DNA from: JBMOGA01 sp049318625
Lineage (GTDB): Bacteria; Pseudomonadota; Alphaproteobacteria; Rhizobiales; Hyphomicrobiaceae
Direction of reading: 5' to 3'
DNA length: 23,866 nt
Assembly (NCBI GenBank): GCA_049318625.1
Contig: JBMOGA010000056.1
Location: 1 to 23,866, forward strand
Both the position numbers and the translations under genes were made by a program. Within the stretch, counting starts at the first letter, position 1. The number at the start of each line of letters is the position of its first letter. Under the pieces are notes generated by a model. The model made no database searches, was not told the origin of the DNA, and saw nothing but the letters and a program-made list of their open reading frames with translations. This document shows positions 8,104-15,699 of the stretch, piece after piece.

Positions 8104-8838
8104 TCAGCCCCAGATCTCCATGCGAAGCCCCATGCCATTACATTGAGGATCGGCGGGAAAGCAAAGCGCGGCGCCGAGGGCGATCCGAGCCGCCGTCCAG
8201 GAGCAGGCAGCCGCGTCGAGGATATCGTCGGGCCCGGCGGCGTCGACCCGGGTCGCAAACGCCGCGAGCTGCTCGACGGTGTAGCCTGCTCGCGCCAGCA
8301 GGTCGCGGCGCAGCGCGAGGCCGGGCGGATAGGGCCGCGACTTGACCTTCTTGGGCTCCGTCAACGGTCGCGCGCCGTTGAGAGCCCAGAACGCCACCTC
8401 GGGGTGCACCTCGCGGACCCGCCCCTGCAGGGCGGGCGACATCAAGGCGTCGACTTCCCTGATCTTCGGAAACAGGTTGAACGTCTGCTTCGACACCTTC
8501 CGCGGCGGATCGGACGTCGCCAGTGCGACCGCGCAGGCCCGCGCATAGTCGCACTCCTGGACGGCCGCCCGCGACGGCACCGCAAATACGGCCGACTGCC
8601 GCTCGCCGAGAACGGCCCGTGCGGCGCGATCGGCCGGTCGGCCACCCAGGCTCCCCCGCTCCGGAAGTCCGATCGGCATGTCGACGGCGATCACGATGGG
8701 TGCCTCCGGCATCGCAAGAACGTCCGCGAAGCGGGTAACCCGTCTGCAGGTGAGCCGAGTTGCGGCGTCGAGTGGTCGCAGAACGACGGCCCATCCGCCG
8801 CGGCAGCCATCGACACCGGCAACCCAAGGCCCGCTCAC
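8104..8838 (-). CDS. DUF429 family protein (predicted RNase H-fold nuclease)
   Basis: The 244-residue protein belongs to the DUF429 family, whose biochemical role is not established; an RNase H-like fold and nuclease activity have been proposed. The expected conserved blocks are seen in order: VAGVDGCRGGW at the N-terminus, IVIAVDMPIGLPERG near 49-63, RSAVFAVPSR-like QSAVFAVPSRAAV, KQTFNLFPKIREVD and REVHPEVAFWALNG. The acidic residues in GVDG, AVDMP and HPEV could bind metal. The start is a GTG at 8836-8838 that overlaps the pdxY stop as GTGA, so translation is coupled. The frame stays open far upstream, across pdxY, but that extension is an overlap shadow. It is the last gene of the three-gene minus-strand operon. 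Confidence 0.88.
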   Translation of the reverse strand: MSGPWVAGVDGCRGGWAVVLRPLDAATRLTCRRVTRFADVLAMPEAPIVIAVDMPIGLPERGSLGGRPADRAARAVLGERQSAVFAVPSRAAVQECDYARACAVALATSDPPRKVSKQTFNLFPKIREVDALMSPALQGRVREVHPEVAFWALNGARPLTEPKKVKSRPYPPGLALRRDLLARAGYTVEQLAAFATRVDAAGPDDILDAAACSWTAARIALGAALCFPADPQCNGMGLRMEIWG

Positions 8839-9656
8839 AGAGGATCGAGGGGCACGGCAGGCGCAGCGGCGATCTCGTCGAGCATCGGAACGATCGACAG
8901 CTCGTCCTGCCCGGCGCTTGAGGCCAGCGCCACCGCCACGCCGCGGGCCGACCGTGCCATGGCCTCGGCCGCTCCGAGCCCGTTCAACAAATGTCCGAGT
9001 ACGAGGCCGGCGAACAGGTCGCCCGTACCGTGCGGCGCGACGTCGAGGGCCGAAACCTGGCAGGTCGCGACCCCGGTGGCGCCAACATGAAGATTGGTCA
9101 ATTGACGGTTCTGCCGGCCCGCCGATGTCACGAACACGTCGGAACATGGCAGCGTCCGCGCTGCCGCGACCGCATCGGGTAGCGTGTCGGTCGGCTGCCC
9201 CGTCAGCCAACCGAGCTCGAACCGGTTGGGCGTTGCAACGTCCGCCAGCGGCACAAGATCGCCGCGCAGCGCGGTGGCCGCGTGAATGTCGAGATAGACA
9301 CCCTTCGGATCGTCGCCGAGCACCGGATCGCAGCAGAACAGGAACGAACGTCGATGGCGCATCCGTCGCACGATCCGCCCGACCGCGTGGACGTGCTCCG
9401 GCGTCGGCAGGTAGCCCGAAAGGACGGCGTCGACCTCGCCCATCCAGCCGTTGACCTCCAGCGCCCCGGTCATGCGCTCGATCACGTCCGGTGCGATCGG
9501 CGTGCCCGCGACGTGGGCATGACCCGGATGATTGGACAGGATGATGGTCGGCACCGCCCACACGTCGTGGCCGAGCCGCTGCAGGGCCGGCACGGCGGCG
9601 GTCAGGCCCACGTGACCGCGGGCGACCTGAGAGGAGAAGGCGAGGATGCGGGCCAT
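8835..9656 (-). CDS. pdxY: Pyridoxal kinase PdxY
   Basis: It phosphorylates pyridoxal to pyridoxal 5'-phosphate (vitamin B6 salvage) in the cytoplasm. The 273-residue protein has the ribokinase-like fold of the PdxK/PdxY group. SSQVARGHVG at 8-17 lines the pyridoxal site, CDPVLGD at 109-115 and TPNRFEL at 142-148 are family blocks, and HGTGDLFAGL contains the catalytic aspartate D213 in the GTGD anion-hole motif. The ATG lies 5 bases after the stop of the FAD oxidoreductase gene, with no separate ribosome site. Its stop overlaps the DUF429 start. Tight packing on both sides indicates one transcript with both neighbours. PdxY is preferred over PdxK because of the SSQVARGHVG motif and the length, but these enzymes are close. 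Confidence 0.93.
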   Translation of the reverse strand: MARILAFSSQVARGHVGLTAAVPALQRLGHDVWAVPTIILSNHPGHAHVAGTPIAPDVIERMTGALEVNGWMGEVDAVLSGYLPTPEHVHAVGRIVRRMRHRRSFLFCCDPVLGDDPKGVYLDIHAATALRGDLVPLADVATPNRFELGWLTGQPTDTLPDAVAAARTLPCSDVFVTSAGRQNRQLTNLHVGATGVATCQVSALDVAPHGTGDLFAGLVLGHLLNGLGAAEAMARSARGVAVALASSAGQDELSIVPMLDEIAAAPAVPLDPL

Positions 9657-9661
9657 GGGTG

Positions 9662-10843
9662 TCAGATCACGTTGAGCTCGGCGAGCGGCGCACCGCGGCG
9701 AATGCGATCATAGCCGAATCGCGCGAGATCGATGCTGCGGTAATGGCCATGCACGATCAGTTCGGCGATGGCGCGCCCAACCCCGGCCGATTGCTGCAGG
9801 CCGTGCCCCGAGAACCCGTTGGCGAAATAGAGATTGGTCAGCTCGGGGTGCGGGCCGATGATGCCGTTCTGATCGAGGGTATTGTAATCGTAGTGGCCAG
9901 CCCACGCGTTGACCACCTTGACCGCTTCGAAGGCGGGCACGCGCGCCGCCAGAACGGGCCAGATCTCCATTTCGAAGAAGCCATGGTCGATGGCGTCGAG
10001 ATCGCCCGGTGCCGGCTCTTCGGTCTCGTCGGGCGACCGTCCGCAGATGAAGAACCGCCCTTCAGGCCGGAACCACACGCCCGACGGGTCGACCGTCAGT
10101 GGCGCGCCACGCAGATCGTCGCCCGCCTCCCGGCAGTCGAGCACGTAGACGAAACGCTTGCGCGGCTCGACCGGCAACGGCACGCCGGCCAGCGCCGCAA
10201 CGGCGCCGGCCCAGGCCCCGGCGGCATTGACGACCGCACCGCAGGCGATCCGGCGGCCGCTTTCGAGCCGGACCGCCTCGACGCCAAGCCCGACATCGAG
10301 GCCGACGACCCGGTCCGTGAGATACGTCACCGCCGCGCTTTCGGCCGCCTTCCGGAACAGCGTGGTCAGCGCGACCGGGTCCAGCCACCCCTCGCCCCGG
10401 GTGCCGAACGCGCCGGCTGCGAGACCATCGGTCGCCAACCACCGGAACGTGGTGGCGAGCGATCCGGCGTCCAGCCGCTCGATGCTGGCACCGTTGGCCT
10501 GTTGCAGACGGACATTGCGGGACAGTACCGGTTCGCCTTCCGGCGATGCGAGGATCAGATAGCCTTGCTCACGGAACCCGACATCGGCCTCCGAGCCGAA
10601 CACGGCTCCGAGATTGCGCAGCAGCGTCAACGTGGCCTGCGACAGACGGATGTTCTCCGGCGTCGAGAATTGTTGACGCAACCCGCCGGCCGAGCGGGCC
10701 GTGCTCGATTGGCCGTAGCCCGGGTCCTGTTCGACGACCACGACGCGGCCGGAGAAGCCGAGGCGTGCAAGGTAGAAGGCAACGGCGCTGCCGATCACCG
10801 CGCCGCCGACGATCACCACGTCGGCTTGCTCGTCGTCTGCCAA
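9662..10843 (-). CDS. FAD-dependent oxidoreductase, DAO family, FOXRED1-like
   Basis: The 393-residue protein is a flavoprotein of the glycine/sarcosine/D-amino-acid oxidase family. The dinucleotide motif is VVIVGGAVIG at residues 9-18, with alanine where the middle glycine usually stands, a variant I recall in this subfamily. The C-terminal region contains GHYDYNTLDQNGIIGPHP and NGFSGHGLQQSAGVGRA, and the protein ends near AELNVI. From memory these closely match mitochondrial FOXRED1, a complex I assembly factor. Its substrate is unknown; sarcosine- or glycine-type amines are possible. The start is TTG 10843, with GGGAGG 5 bases upstream. In-frame ATGs further out (10891, 10936) lack such a site and would run into the divergent mcl2 promoter. 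It heads the operon with pdxY and DUF429. Confidence 0.88.
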   Translation of the reverse strand: MADDEQADVVIVGGAVIGSAVAFYLARLGFSGRVVVVEQDPGYGQSSTARSAGGLRQQFSTPENIRLSQATLTLLRNLGAVFGSEADVGFREQGYLILASPEGEPVLSRNVRLQQANGASIERLDAGSLATTFRWLATDGLAAGAFGTRGEGWLDPVALTTLFRKAAESAAVTYLTDRVVGLDVGLGVEAVRLESGRRIACGAVVNAAGAWAGAVAALAGVPLPVEPRKRFVYVLDCREAGDDLRGAPLTVDPSGVWFRPEGRFFICGRSPDETEEPAPGDLDAIDHGFFEMEIWPVLAARVPAFEAVKVVNAWAGHYDYNTLDQNGIIGPHPELTNLYFANGFSGHGLQQSAGVGRAIAELIVHGHYRSIDLARFGYDRIRRGAPLAELNVI

Positions 10844-10934
10844 GGGATCCTCCCTCGAAAGTTCGAATGAGCGAGCGCTATCATGTGCCATAGACTGCCG
10901 CCACACACACAACGCTCGAACGTTGGAGACGATC
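10844..10934. promoter_or_regulatory. Divergent FAD oxidoreductase / mcl2 control region with TCGAA palindromes
   Basis: This 91-base spacer holds both divergent promoters. Two related palindromic sites flank it: TCGAAAGTTCGA at 10855-10866 (extending to a perfect TTCGAA at 10862-10867) and AACGCTCGAACGTT at 10911-10924, just before the mcl2 ribosome site. Paired symmetrical sites in a divergent spacer suggest an operator for a shared regulator, but no regulator gene is adjacent. Clear -35/-10 boxes are not visible. Confidence 0.3.
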
Positions 10935-11801
10935 ATGACACTGCGCCCGCGCCGCAGCGCGCTCTATATGCCGGGCTCGAACGCACGAGCCCTGGAGAAG
11001 GCCAAGGCCCTCGCCGCCGACGTCATTATCATGGACCTCGAAGACGCCGTCGCGCCCGAGATGAAGGACACCGCGCGTGCGCAGATCGCCGCCATGGTCG
11101 CATCCGGCGGCTATGGCAAGCGCGAGATCGTGATTCGCACCAACGGCCTCGATACGCCCTGGGTGGAGGCCGACATCGGCGCCGCGATTGCCGCCGGCCC
11201 CGATGCGATCCTGGTGCCCAAGGTGTCGAGCGCGGCCGACGTGGCCCGCCTCGCCCAGTTGCTGCAGGGGGCCAAACCCGCGCTGCGGCTGTGGGCGATG
11301 ATCGAGACGCCGCTGGCGATCCTCAACCTGCGCGAAATCGCAGCCACCGCCGCCGATCCGGCCAATCGCCTCGCCTGTTTCGTCCTCGGCACCAACGACC
11401 TCGTCAAGGAAACCCGCGCCGAACTGGACGGCGATCGCACCGCCGCGCTCTTTTGGCTGTCGGCCACCGTCACCGCTGCCCGCGCCTACGGCATCGAGGT
11501 GCTCGACGGCGTCTACAACAACTTCAAGGATCTCGACGGCTGCCGCCGGGAGGCGTTGGCCGGCAAGCGCCTCGGCATGGACGGGAAGACGTTGATCCAC
11601 CCCGATCAGATCGCCATCGCCAACGAGGTCTTCGCCCCGTCCGAGTCCGAGGTGGCCTGGGCCCGCAAGATCATCGCCGCCTTTGAGCAGCCCGAGCACA
11701 AGGGCAAGGGCGCCATCACCCTGGACGGCCGTATGGTGGAGCTGCTGCACGCCGAGATCGCTCGGCGGACGGTGGCCATTGCCGAAGCGATCGCGAGCTG
11801 A
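10935..11801 (+). CDS. mcl2: (3S)-malyl-CoA thioesterase-like CoA ester lyase (Mcl2 / CitE family)
   Basis: A 288-residue HpcH/HpaI (CitE-like) protein. Family members cleave or hydrolyse 3-hydroxyacyl-CoA thioesters with Mg2+. The sequence has PGSNARALEKA near 13-23, the metal motif DLEDAV at 34-39, WAMIETPLAI and GTNDLVKE in mid-protein, and GMDGKTLIHPDQ toward the C-terminus. It fits the shorter Mcl2 group, as far as I remember the Rhodobacter protein, which hydrolyses (3S)-malyl-CoA to malate and CoA after the lyase Mcl1. Mcl1-type proteins are longer and read differently at the N-terminus. The start is ATG 10935, with GGAG 7 bases upstream, rather than the TTG at 10923, which overlaps that ribosome site. 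It is followed after 12 bases by mch. A plain malyl-CoA or citryl-CoA lyase is the alternative. Confidence 0.8.
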   Translation: MTLRPRRSALYMPGSNARALEKAKALAADVIIMDLEDAVAPEMKDTARAQIAAMVASGGYGKREIVIRTNGLDTPWVEADIGAAIAAGPDAILVPKVSSAADVARLAQLLQGAKPALRLWAMIETPLAILNLREIAATAADPANRLACFVLGTNDLVKETRAELDGDRTAALFWLSATVTAARAYGIEVLDGVYNNFKDLDGCRREALAGKRLGMDGKTLIHPDQIAIANEVFAPSESEVAWARKIIAAFEQPEHKGKGAITLDGRMVELLHAEIARRTVAIAEAIAS

Positions 11802-11813
11802 GGAGCGGGTGCG

Positions 11814-12866
11814 ATGACCAAGACCAACACCGGCAACTACTTCGAGGAGTTCCGCGTCGGCCAGGTGCTGCGGCACGCGACGCCGCGCACGATCACCGTG
11901 GGCGACATCGCGCTCTACAACGCCCTCTACGGGCCCCGCTTCGCCGTGCAGTCGTCTGATGCCTTAGCATCCCGGATCGGCTATCCGCGATCGCCGGTCG
12001 ACGACCTGCTTGTGTTTCACGTCGTTTTCGGCAAGACCGTGCCGGACGTCTCTCTGAATGCCGTTGCCAATCTGGGCTATGCGGGTGGCCGTTTCCTTGC
12101 CCCCGTTTATCCGGGCGACACGTTGTCGGCGACGTCGACCGTAACCGGGCTGAAAGAGAACTCGAACCGCGAAACCGGCGTGGTCTATGTCCACACCATC
12201 GGCCAGAACCAGCACGGTGAAACCGTGCTCGAGTACGACCGCTGGGTGATGGTGCGCAAGCGCAGCAAGGACGCCGCCGTGCCGCCGGCCATGGTGCCGA
12301 ATCTGCCGGCACGCGTCGAGCCGGCCAGCCTCGGCGCGGCCCTGCCCCCGCTCGACAGCGCGGCCTACGATCGTGAACTTGCCGGCGCACCTCATCGCTG
12401 GGGCGACTATGCGGCCGGCGAGCGCATCGACCATGCCGACGGCGTCACGCTGGAGGAGGCCGAGCACCAGATGGCGACGCGCCTCTATCAGAACACGGCG
12501 AAGGTCCACTTCAACCAGCTCACCGAAAGCAAGAGCCGCTTCGGCCGCCGCCTCGTCTATGGAGGCGTAGTCATTTCGCTGGCGCGCGCGCTCCAGTTCA
12601 ACGGCCTCGCCAATGCCTTCCACGTGGCCGGCATCAACGGCGGCCGTCACGTTGCGCCCTGTTTCGCGGGCGATACCGTCTACGCTTGGTCCGAAGTGCT
12701 GGAGACCGCCGAGATTCCAGGACGCGCCGATGCCGGCCTGCTGCGCACGCGGCTGGTCGCGGTCAAGAACCGCCCGGCGACCGGATTTCCGTTGAAGACT
12801 CCCGCCGGCGAGTACGAGGAAGGCGTCATTCTCGATCTCGACCTCTGGCTTGCGCTCCCGAAATGA
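11814..12866 (+). CDS. mch: Mesaconyl-CoA hydratase (beta-methylmalyl-CoA dehydratase)
   Basis: It would interconvert mesaconyl-CoA and beta-methylmalyl-CoA, a late step of the ethylmalonyl-CoA pathway for acetyl-CoA assimilation in bacteria without isocitrate lyase. The 350-residue length and double MaoC (hotdog) layout match Mch. The N-terminal half has NYFEEFRVGQVLRHATPRT and FGKTVPDVSLNAVANLGYA; the second half has GERIDHADGVTLEEAEHQ and TRLYQNTAKVHFN, then YGGVVISLARAL. These blocks agree with what I recall of Rhodobacter Mch. The ATG has GAGGAG 8 bases upstream. It is co-transcribed with mcl2 and separated from sdhC by 120 bases with a small hairpin. A different double-MaoC dehydratase cannot be excluded. 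Confidence 0.82.
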   Translation: MTKTNTGNYFEEFRVGQVLRHATPRTITVGDIALYNALYGPRFAVQSSDALASRIGYPRSPVDDLLVFHVVFGKTVPDVSLNAVANLGYAGGRFLAPVYPGDTLSATSTVTGLKENSNRETGVVYVHTIGQNQHGETVLEYDRWVMVRKRSKDAAVPPAMVPNLPARVEPASLGAALPPLDSAAYDRELAGAPHRWGDYAAGERIDHADGVTLEEAEHQMATRLYQNTAKVHFNQLTESKSRFGRRLVYGGVVISLARALQFNGLANAFHVAGINGGRHVAPCFAGDTVYAWSEVLETAEIPGRADAGLLRTRLVAVKNRPATGFPLKTPAGEYEEGVILDLDLWLALPK

Positions 12867-12879
12867 GGCAGGACAGCAC

Positions 12880-12899
12880 CCTGCGCCCATTCGCGCAGG
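12880..12899 (+). terminator. Possible weak terminator after mch
   Basis: A perfect 7-bp inverted repeat (CCTGCGC / GCGCAGG) with a 6-base loop lies 13 bases after the mch stop. There is no T run after it, only a C-rich stretch, so it may be a partial terminator or a 3'-end stabiliser between mch and the sdh genes. Confidence 0.3.
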
Positions 12900-12918
12900 C
12901 CCCCTTCCCAAGGCCGAA

Positions 12919-12947
12919 TTGCCGCTGGTGCCTCAGCGCGCTACAAG
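12919..12947 (+). promoter_or_regulatory. Candidate sdhC promoter
   Basis: TTGCCG (12919-12924) and TACAAG (12942-12947) are 17 bases apart, each matching four of six sigma-70 consensus bases. Transcription would start about 33 bases before the sdhC ATG, after the hairpin that follows mch. This fits separate expression of sdhCDA, but the match is only moderate. Confidence 0.35.
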
Positions 12948-12986
12948 GCCCCACGTTTCGAACCTGCGACAGCCGGGGAGCAGACA

Positions 12987-13403
12987 ATGGCTGAGGCCAC
13001 CCAACGCAGAACGGCCGCCGCAAGGCCGCTTTCGCCGCATCTGCAGATTTACTCGCCCAAGATCAACATGGTGATGTCGATCGTCCATCGAATCACCGGT
13101 GCGGCGCTTTATGTCGGCACTCTGCTGCTCGCCTGGTGGTTGATCGCAGCGGCCACGGGTCCGGCCTATTACGCTTTCGTTAGCCAGATCATGGGCCACC
13201 CGATCGGCCTGGCGATCCTCGCCGGCTATACATGGGCACTGATCCATCATGCCCTCGGCGGCGTTCGCCATTTTGTCTGGGATCTCGGCTACGGCTTCAA
13301 CCTCGTGACCGTGGATACGATGTGCTGGCTGTCGCTGTTCGCCTCGCTCGGGGGCACGGCCGCGATCTGGTACGTGGTGCTTGGGGCGAGGGGGATCATC
13401 TGA
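12987..13403 (+). CDS. sdhC: Succinate dehydrogenase cytochrome b556 subunit
   Basis: SdhC is one of the two membrane anchors of complex II and helps bind heme b and ubiquinone. The 138-residue protein has the family opening RPLSPHLQIY at 13-22, then SIVHRITG at 31-38, where S31 and R35 are in the quinone-site region. Three membrane spans follow. The motif HALGGVRH (88-95) gives H88, equivalent to E. coli heme ligand H84. The ATG has GGGGAG 6 bases upstream. Its TGA stop overlaps the sdhD ATG by one base (TGATG), so the two anchors are translationally coupled. It is the first gene of the sdhCDA transcript. Confidence 0.96.
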   Translation: MAEATQRRTAAARPLSPHLQIYSPKINMVMSIVHRITGAALYVGTLLLAWWLIAAATGPAYYAFVSQIMGHPIGLAILAGYTWALIHHALGGVRHFVWDLGYGFNLVTVDTMCWLSLFASLGGTAAIWYVVLGARGII

Positions 13404-13786
13404 TGCAGACGATGCGAACGCCTCTCAAGAACGTGCGCCGGCTCGGCTCCGCCAAGGAGGGCTCGGATCATTTCTGGAAGCAGCGGGTCAGCGCCGTGGC
13501 CCTGTTGGTCCTGGGTACGGCCACGGTGGCCCTGATCGTCTCGCTGGTCGGCGCCGACCATGCGACCGCCAAGCGCACCCTGGCCAATCCCTTGGTCTCT
13601 TTGGTGTTGATGCTTCTGATCGGGGCTGGGGTCATCCACATGCGCCTCGGGATGCAGGTCATCATCGAGGACTACATCCGCAGCGAGGGCCGGAAGATCG
13701 TCCTGTTGATGCTGAATACCTTCTTCGCGATCGCCGTCGGTGTCGCGTGCACACTCGCCGTATTGAAGCTCAGCTTCGGGGCTTGA
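13403..13786 (+). CDS. sdhD: Succinate dehydrogenase hydrophobic membrane anchor subunit
   Basis: SdhD is the second membrane anchor of complex II. The 127-residue protein has three membrane spans and the motif HMRLGMQVIIEDY, giving H79 (heme ligand, equivalent to E. coli H71) and the D90-Y91 pair (D82/Y83 in E. coli) with exactly the same spacing. The N-terminus RTPLKNVRRLGSAKEGSDHFWKQRVSAVAL... is the usual alphaproteobacterial opening. The ATG at 13403 overlaps the sdhC stop. The reading frame stays open upstream to 13232, but that is overlap with sdhC. A second in-frame ATG at 13412 is a minor alternative. sdhA follows after 8 bases. Confidence 0.95.
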   Translation: MQTMRTPLKNVRRLGSAKEGSDHFWKQRVSAVALLVLGTATVALIVSLVGADHATAKRTLANPLVSLVLMLLIGAGVIHMRLGMQVIIEDYIRSEGRKIVLLMLNTFFAIAVGVACTLAVLKLSFGA

Positions 13787-13794
13787 GGACAGAC

Positions 13795-15642
13795 ATGGCT
13801 CAGAACGGATCTGCCAAGGGCAACGGAGTTGCCATGCCGAGCATCAACGGCCGTGCTTACACGGTCGTCGATCACACCTACGATGTGGTGGTTGTGGGGG
13901 CCGGCGGTGCCGGGCTGCGCGCCACGCTCGGCTGCGCCCAGGCCGGCCTCAAGACGGCCTGCGTGACCAAGGTCTTCCCGACCCGGTCTCACACCGTCGC
14001 GGCCCAGGGCGGTGTGGCGGCGGCGCTCGCCAACATGGGGCCGGACGACTGGCGTTGGCACATGTACGACACCGTGAAGGGCGCCGACTGGCTCGGCGAC
14101 CAGGACGCCATCGAATACCTCTGCCGCAACGCGCCGGAAGCTGTTTACGAACTCGAGCACTACGGCGTGCCGTTCTCGCGTACCGAAGACGGGCGCATCT
14201 ATCAGCGCCCGTTCGGCGGCATGACCACCCAATTCGGCGAAGGCCCGCCCGCGCAGCGCACCTGCGCTGCGGCCGACCGTACCGGCCACGCCATGCTGCA
14301 CACGCTGTATGGCCAGTCTCTGCGCTATTCGGCCGAGTTCTTCATCGAGTACTTCGCCGTCGACCTGATGATGGATTCCGATGGTGGCTGCCGCGGCGTC
14401 GTGGCGTTGTGCCTCGATGACGGCACGGTCCATCGCTTCAAGGCCAAGAAGACCATTCTGGCCACCGGTGGCTACGGCCGGGCTTATTTCTCCGCGACCT
14501 CGGCCCACACCTGCACGGGCGATGGCAACGCCATGGTGCTCCGCGCCGGCCTGCCGCTTCAGGACATGGAGTTCGTGCAGTTCCACCCGACCGGCATCTA
14601 CGGCGCCGGCGTATTGATCACCGAAGGTGCGCGCGGCGAAGGCGGCTATCTGACCAACAGTGCCGGCGAGCGCTTCATGGAGCGCTATGCCCCGCACGCC
14701 AAGGATCTCGCATCGCGCGATGTCGTGTCGCGCTCGATGACCATGGAGATCCGCGAAGGTCGTGGCGTGGGCAAGGAGAAGGATCACATCTTCCTGCACC
14801 TCGACCATCTCGACCCGAAGATCCTGCACGAGCGCCTGCCGGGCATCACCGAGAGCGCCAAGATCTTCGCCGGTGTCGATCTGCGTCGCCAGCCGATCCC
14901 GGTCATTCCGACGGTCCACTACAACATGGGCGGCATCCCGACCAACTATCACGGCGAAGTGCTGACGCTGCGCAACGGCAACCCCGACCATGTCGTTCCG
15001 GGTCTGATGGCGATCGGCGAGGCCGCGTGCGTCTCCGTGCATGGCGCCAACCGGCTCGGCTCCAACTCGCTCATCGACCTCGTGGTGTTCGGTCGCGCGG
15101 CCGGCCTGCGCTGTGGTGAGACCGTGGAAACCGGCGCCGCCCAGGCCAGTCTGCCGCAGGACGCGGCCGACCTGGCCCTGTCCCGGCTCGACAAGTTGCG
15201 CCATGCCGGCGGCGCCACGCCGACCGCGGCCCTGCGGCTGCGCATGCAGAAGGTCATGCAGACCAACTGCGCCGTTTTCCGCGATGGTCCGACGCTCCAG
15301 GAAGGCGTCGACAAGATCAATCAGATCTGGTCGGACAGCGCCGACATCCGCATCAGTGACCGCTCACTGATCTGGAATTCGGATCTCATCGAGGCCCTGG
15401 AGTACGACAACCTGATCGCCCAGGCCGTCGTCACGGTCGTCAGCGCCGAGAACCGCAAGGAGAGCCGGGGCGCCCACGCCCGCGAGGACTATTCCCAGCG
15501 CGACGATGCCAACTGGATGAAGCACACGTTGGCCTGGGCCAACGACGCCGCGAGGTCGGTCACGATCGACTACCGCCCGGTCCACACCTACACGATGACC
15601 AACGAGATGAAGTACATCGAGCCCAAGGCCCGCGTGTACTGA
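13795..15642 (+). CDS. sdhA: Succinate dehydrogenase flavoprotein subunit
   Basis: SdhA oxidises succinate to fumarate and carries covalently bound FAD at the cytoplasmic face of the membrane. The 615-residue protein has the dinucleotide motif VVVVGAGGAG at 31-40 and the flavinylation motif RSHTVAAQGG, where H66 is the FAD attachment histidine. Further on come FVQFHPTG, the catalytic TEGARGEGGYL and HGANRLGSNSLIDLVVFGRAAG; it ends in the typical KYIEPKARVY. The length is slightly above the usual 590-600 because of an N-terminal extension of about 20 residues. The start is ATG 13795, with GAGGA 5 bases upstream. The frame is open further upstream only through overlap with sdhD. The expected next gene, sdhB, is about 1.9 kb away. 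Confidence 0.97.
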   Translation: MAQNGSAKGNGVAMPSINGRAYTVVDHTYDVVVVGAGGAGLRATLGCAQAGLKTACVTKVFPTRSHTVAAQGGVAAALANMGPDDWRWHMYDTVKGADWLGDQDAIEYLCRNAPEAVYELEHYGVPFSRTEDGRIYQRPFGGMTTQFGEGPPAQRTCAAADRTGHAMLHTLYGQSLRYSAEFFIEYFAVDLMMDSDGGCRGVVALCLDDGTVHRFKAKKTILATGGYGRAYFSATSAHTCTGDGNAMVLRAGLPLQDMEFVQFHPTGIYGAGVLITEGARGEGGYLTNSAGERFMERYAPHAKDLASRDVVSRSMTMEIREGRGVGKEKDHIFLHLDHLDPKILHERLPGITESAKIFAGVDLRRQPIPVIPTVHYNMGGIPTNYHGEVLTLRNGNPDHVVPGLMAIGEAACVSVHGANRLGSNSLIDLVVFGRAAGLRCGETVETGAAQASLPQDAADLALSRLDKLRHAGGATPTAALRLRMQKVMQTNCAVFRDGPTLQEGVDKINQIWSDSADIRISDRSLIWNSDLIEALEYDNLIAQAVVTVVSAENRKESRGAHAREDYSQRDDANWMKHTLAWANDAARSVTIDYRPVHTYTMTNEMKYIEPKARVY

Positions 15643-15661
15643 TCGCATGCGAGCTGAATCG

Positions 15662-15690
15662 GCCCACCGGTGAGTCTGTCGCCGGTGGGC
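15662..15690. terminator. Bidirectional hairpin between sdhA and the outer membrane protein gene
   Basis: A perfect 9-bp inverted repeat, GCCCACCGG and CCGGTGGGC, with an 11-base loop lies between the two convergent stop codons, 19 bases after sdhA and 9 bases from the other stop. There is no T run on either side, so termination would depend on the stem alone or on Rho. Its position makes a shared terminator the natural reading. It also separates sdhCDA from sdhB. Confidence 0.6.
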
Positions 15691-15699
15691 TCGGCTCGA

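Noticed and set aside
8839..9561. Upstream extension of the DUF429 frame across pdxY
   Set aside because: The DUF429 family begins at VAGVDGCRGGW just after the GTG at 8838; the extension is pdxY read in a wrong frame.
10844..10936. Longer N-terminus for the FAD oxidoreductase (starts at 10891 or 10936)
   Set aside because: The extra residues precede the normal FAD-motif N-terminus, the TTG at 10843 has a GGGAGG site, and the longer forms would consume the divergent promoter region.
13232..13794. Upstream extensions of the sdhD and sdhA frames
   Set aside because: They run inside sdhC and sdhD. Starts at 13403 and 13795 have the right family N-termini and ribosome sites or coupling.
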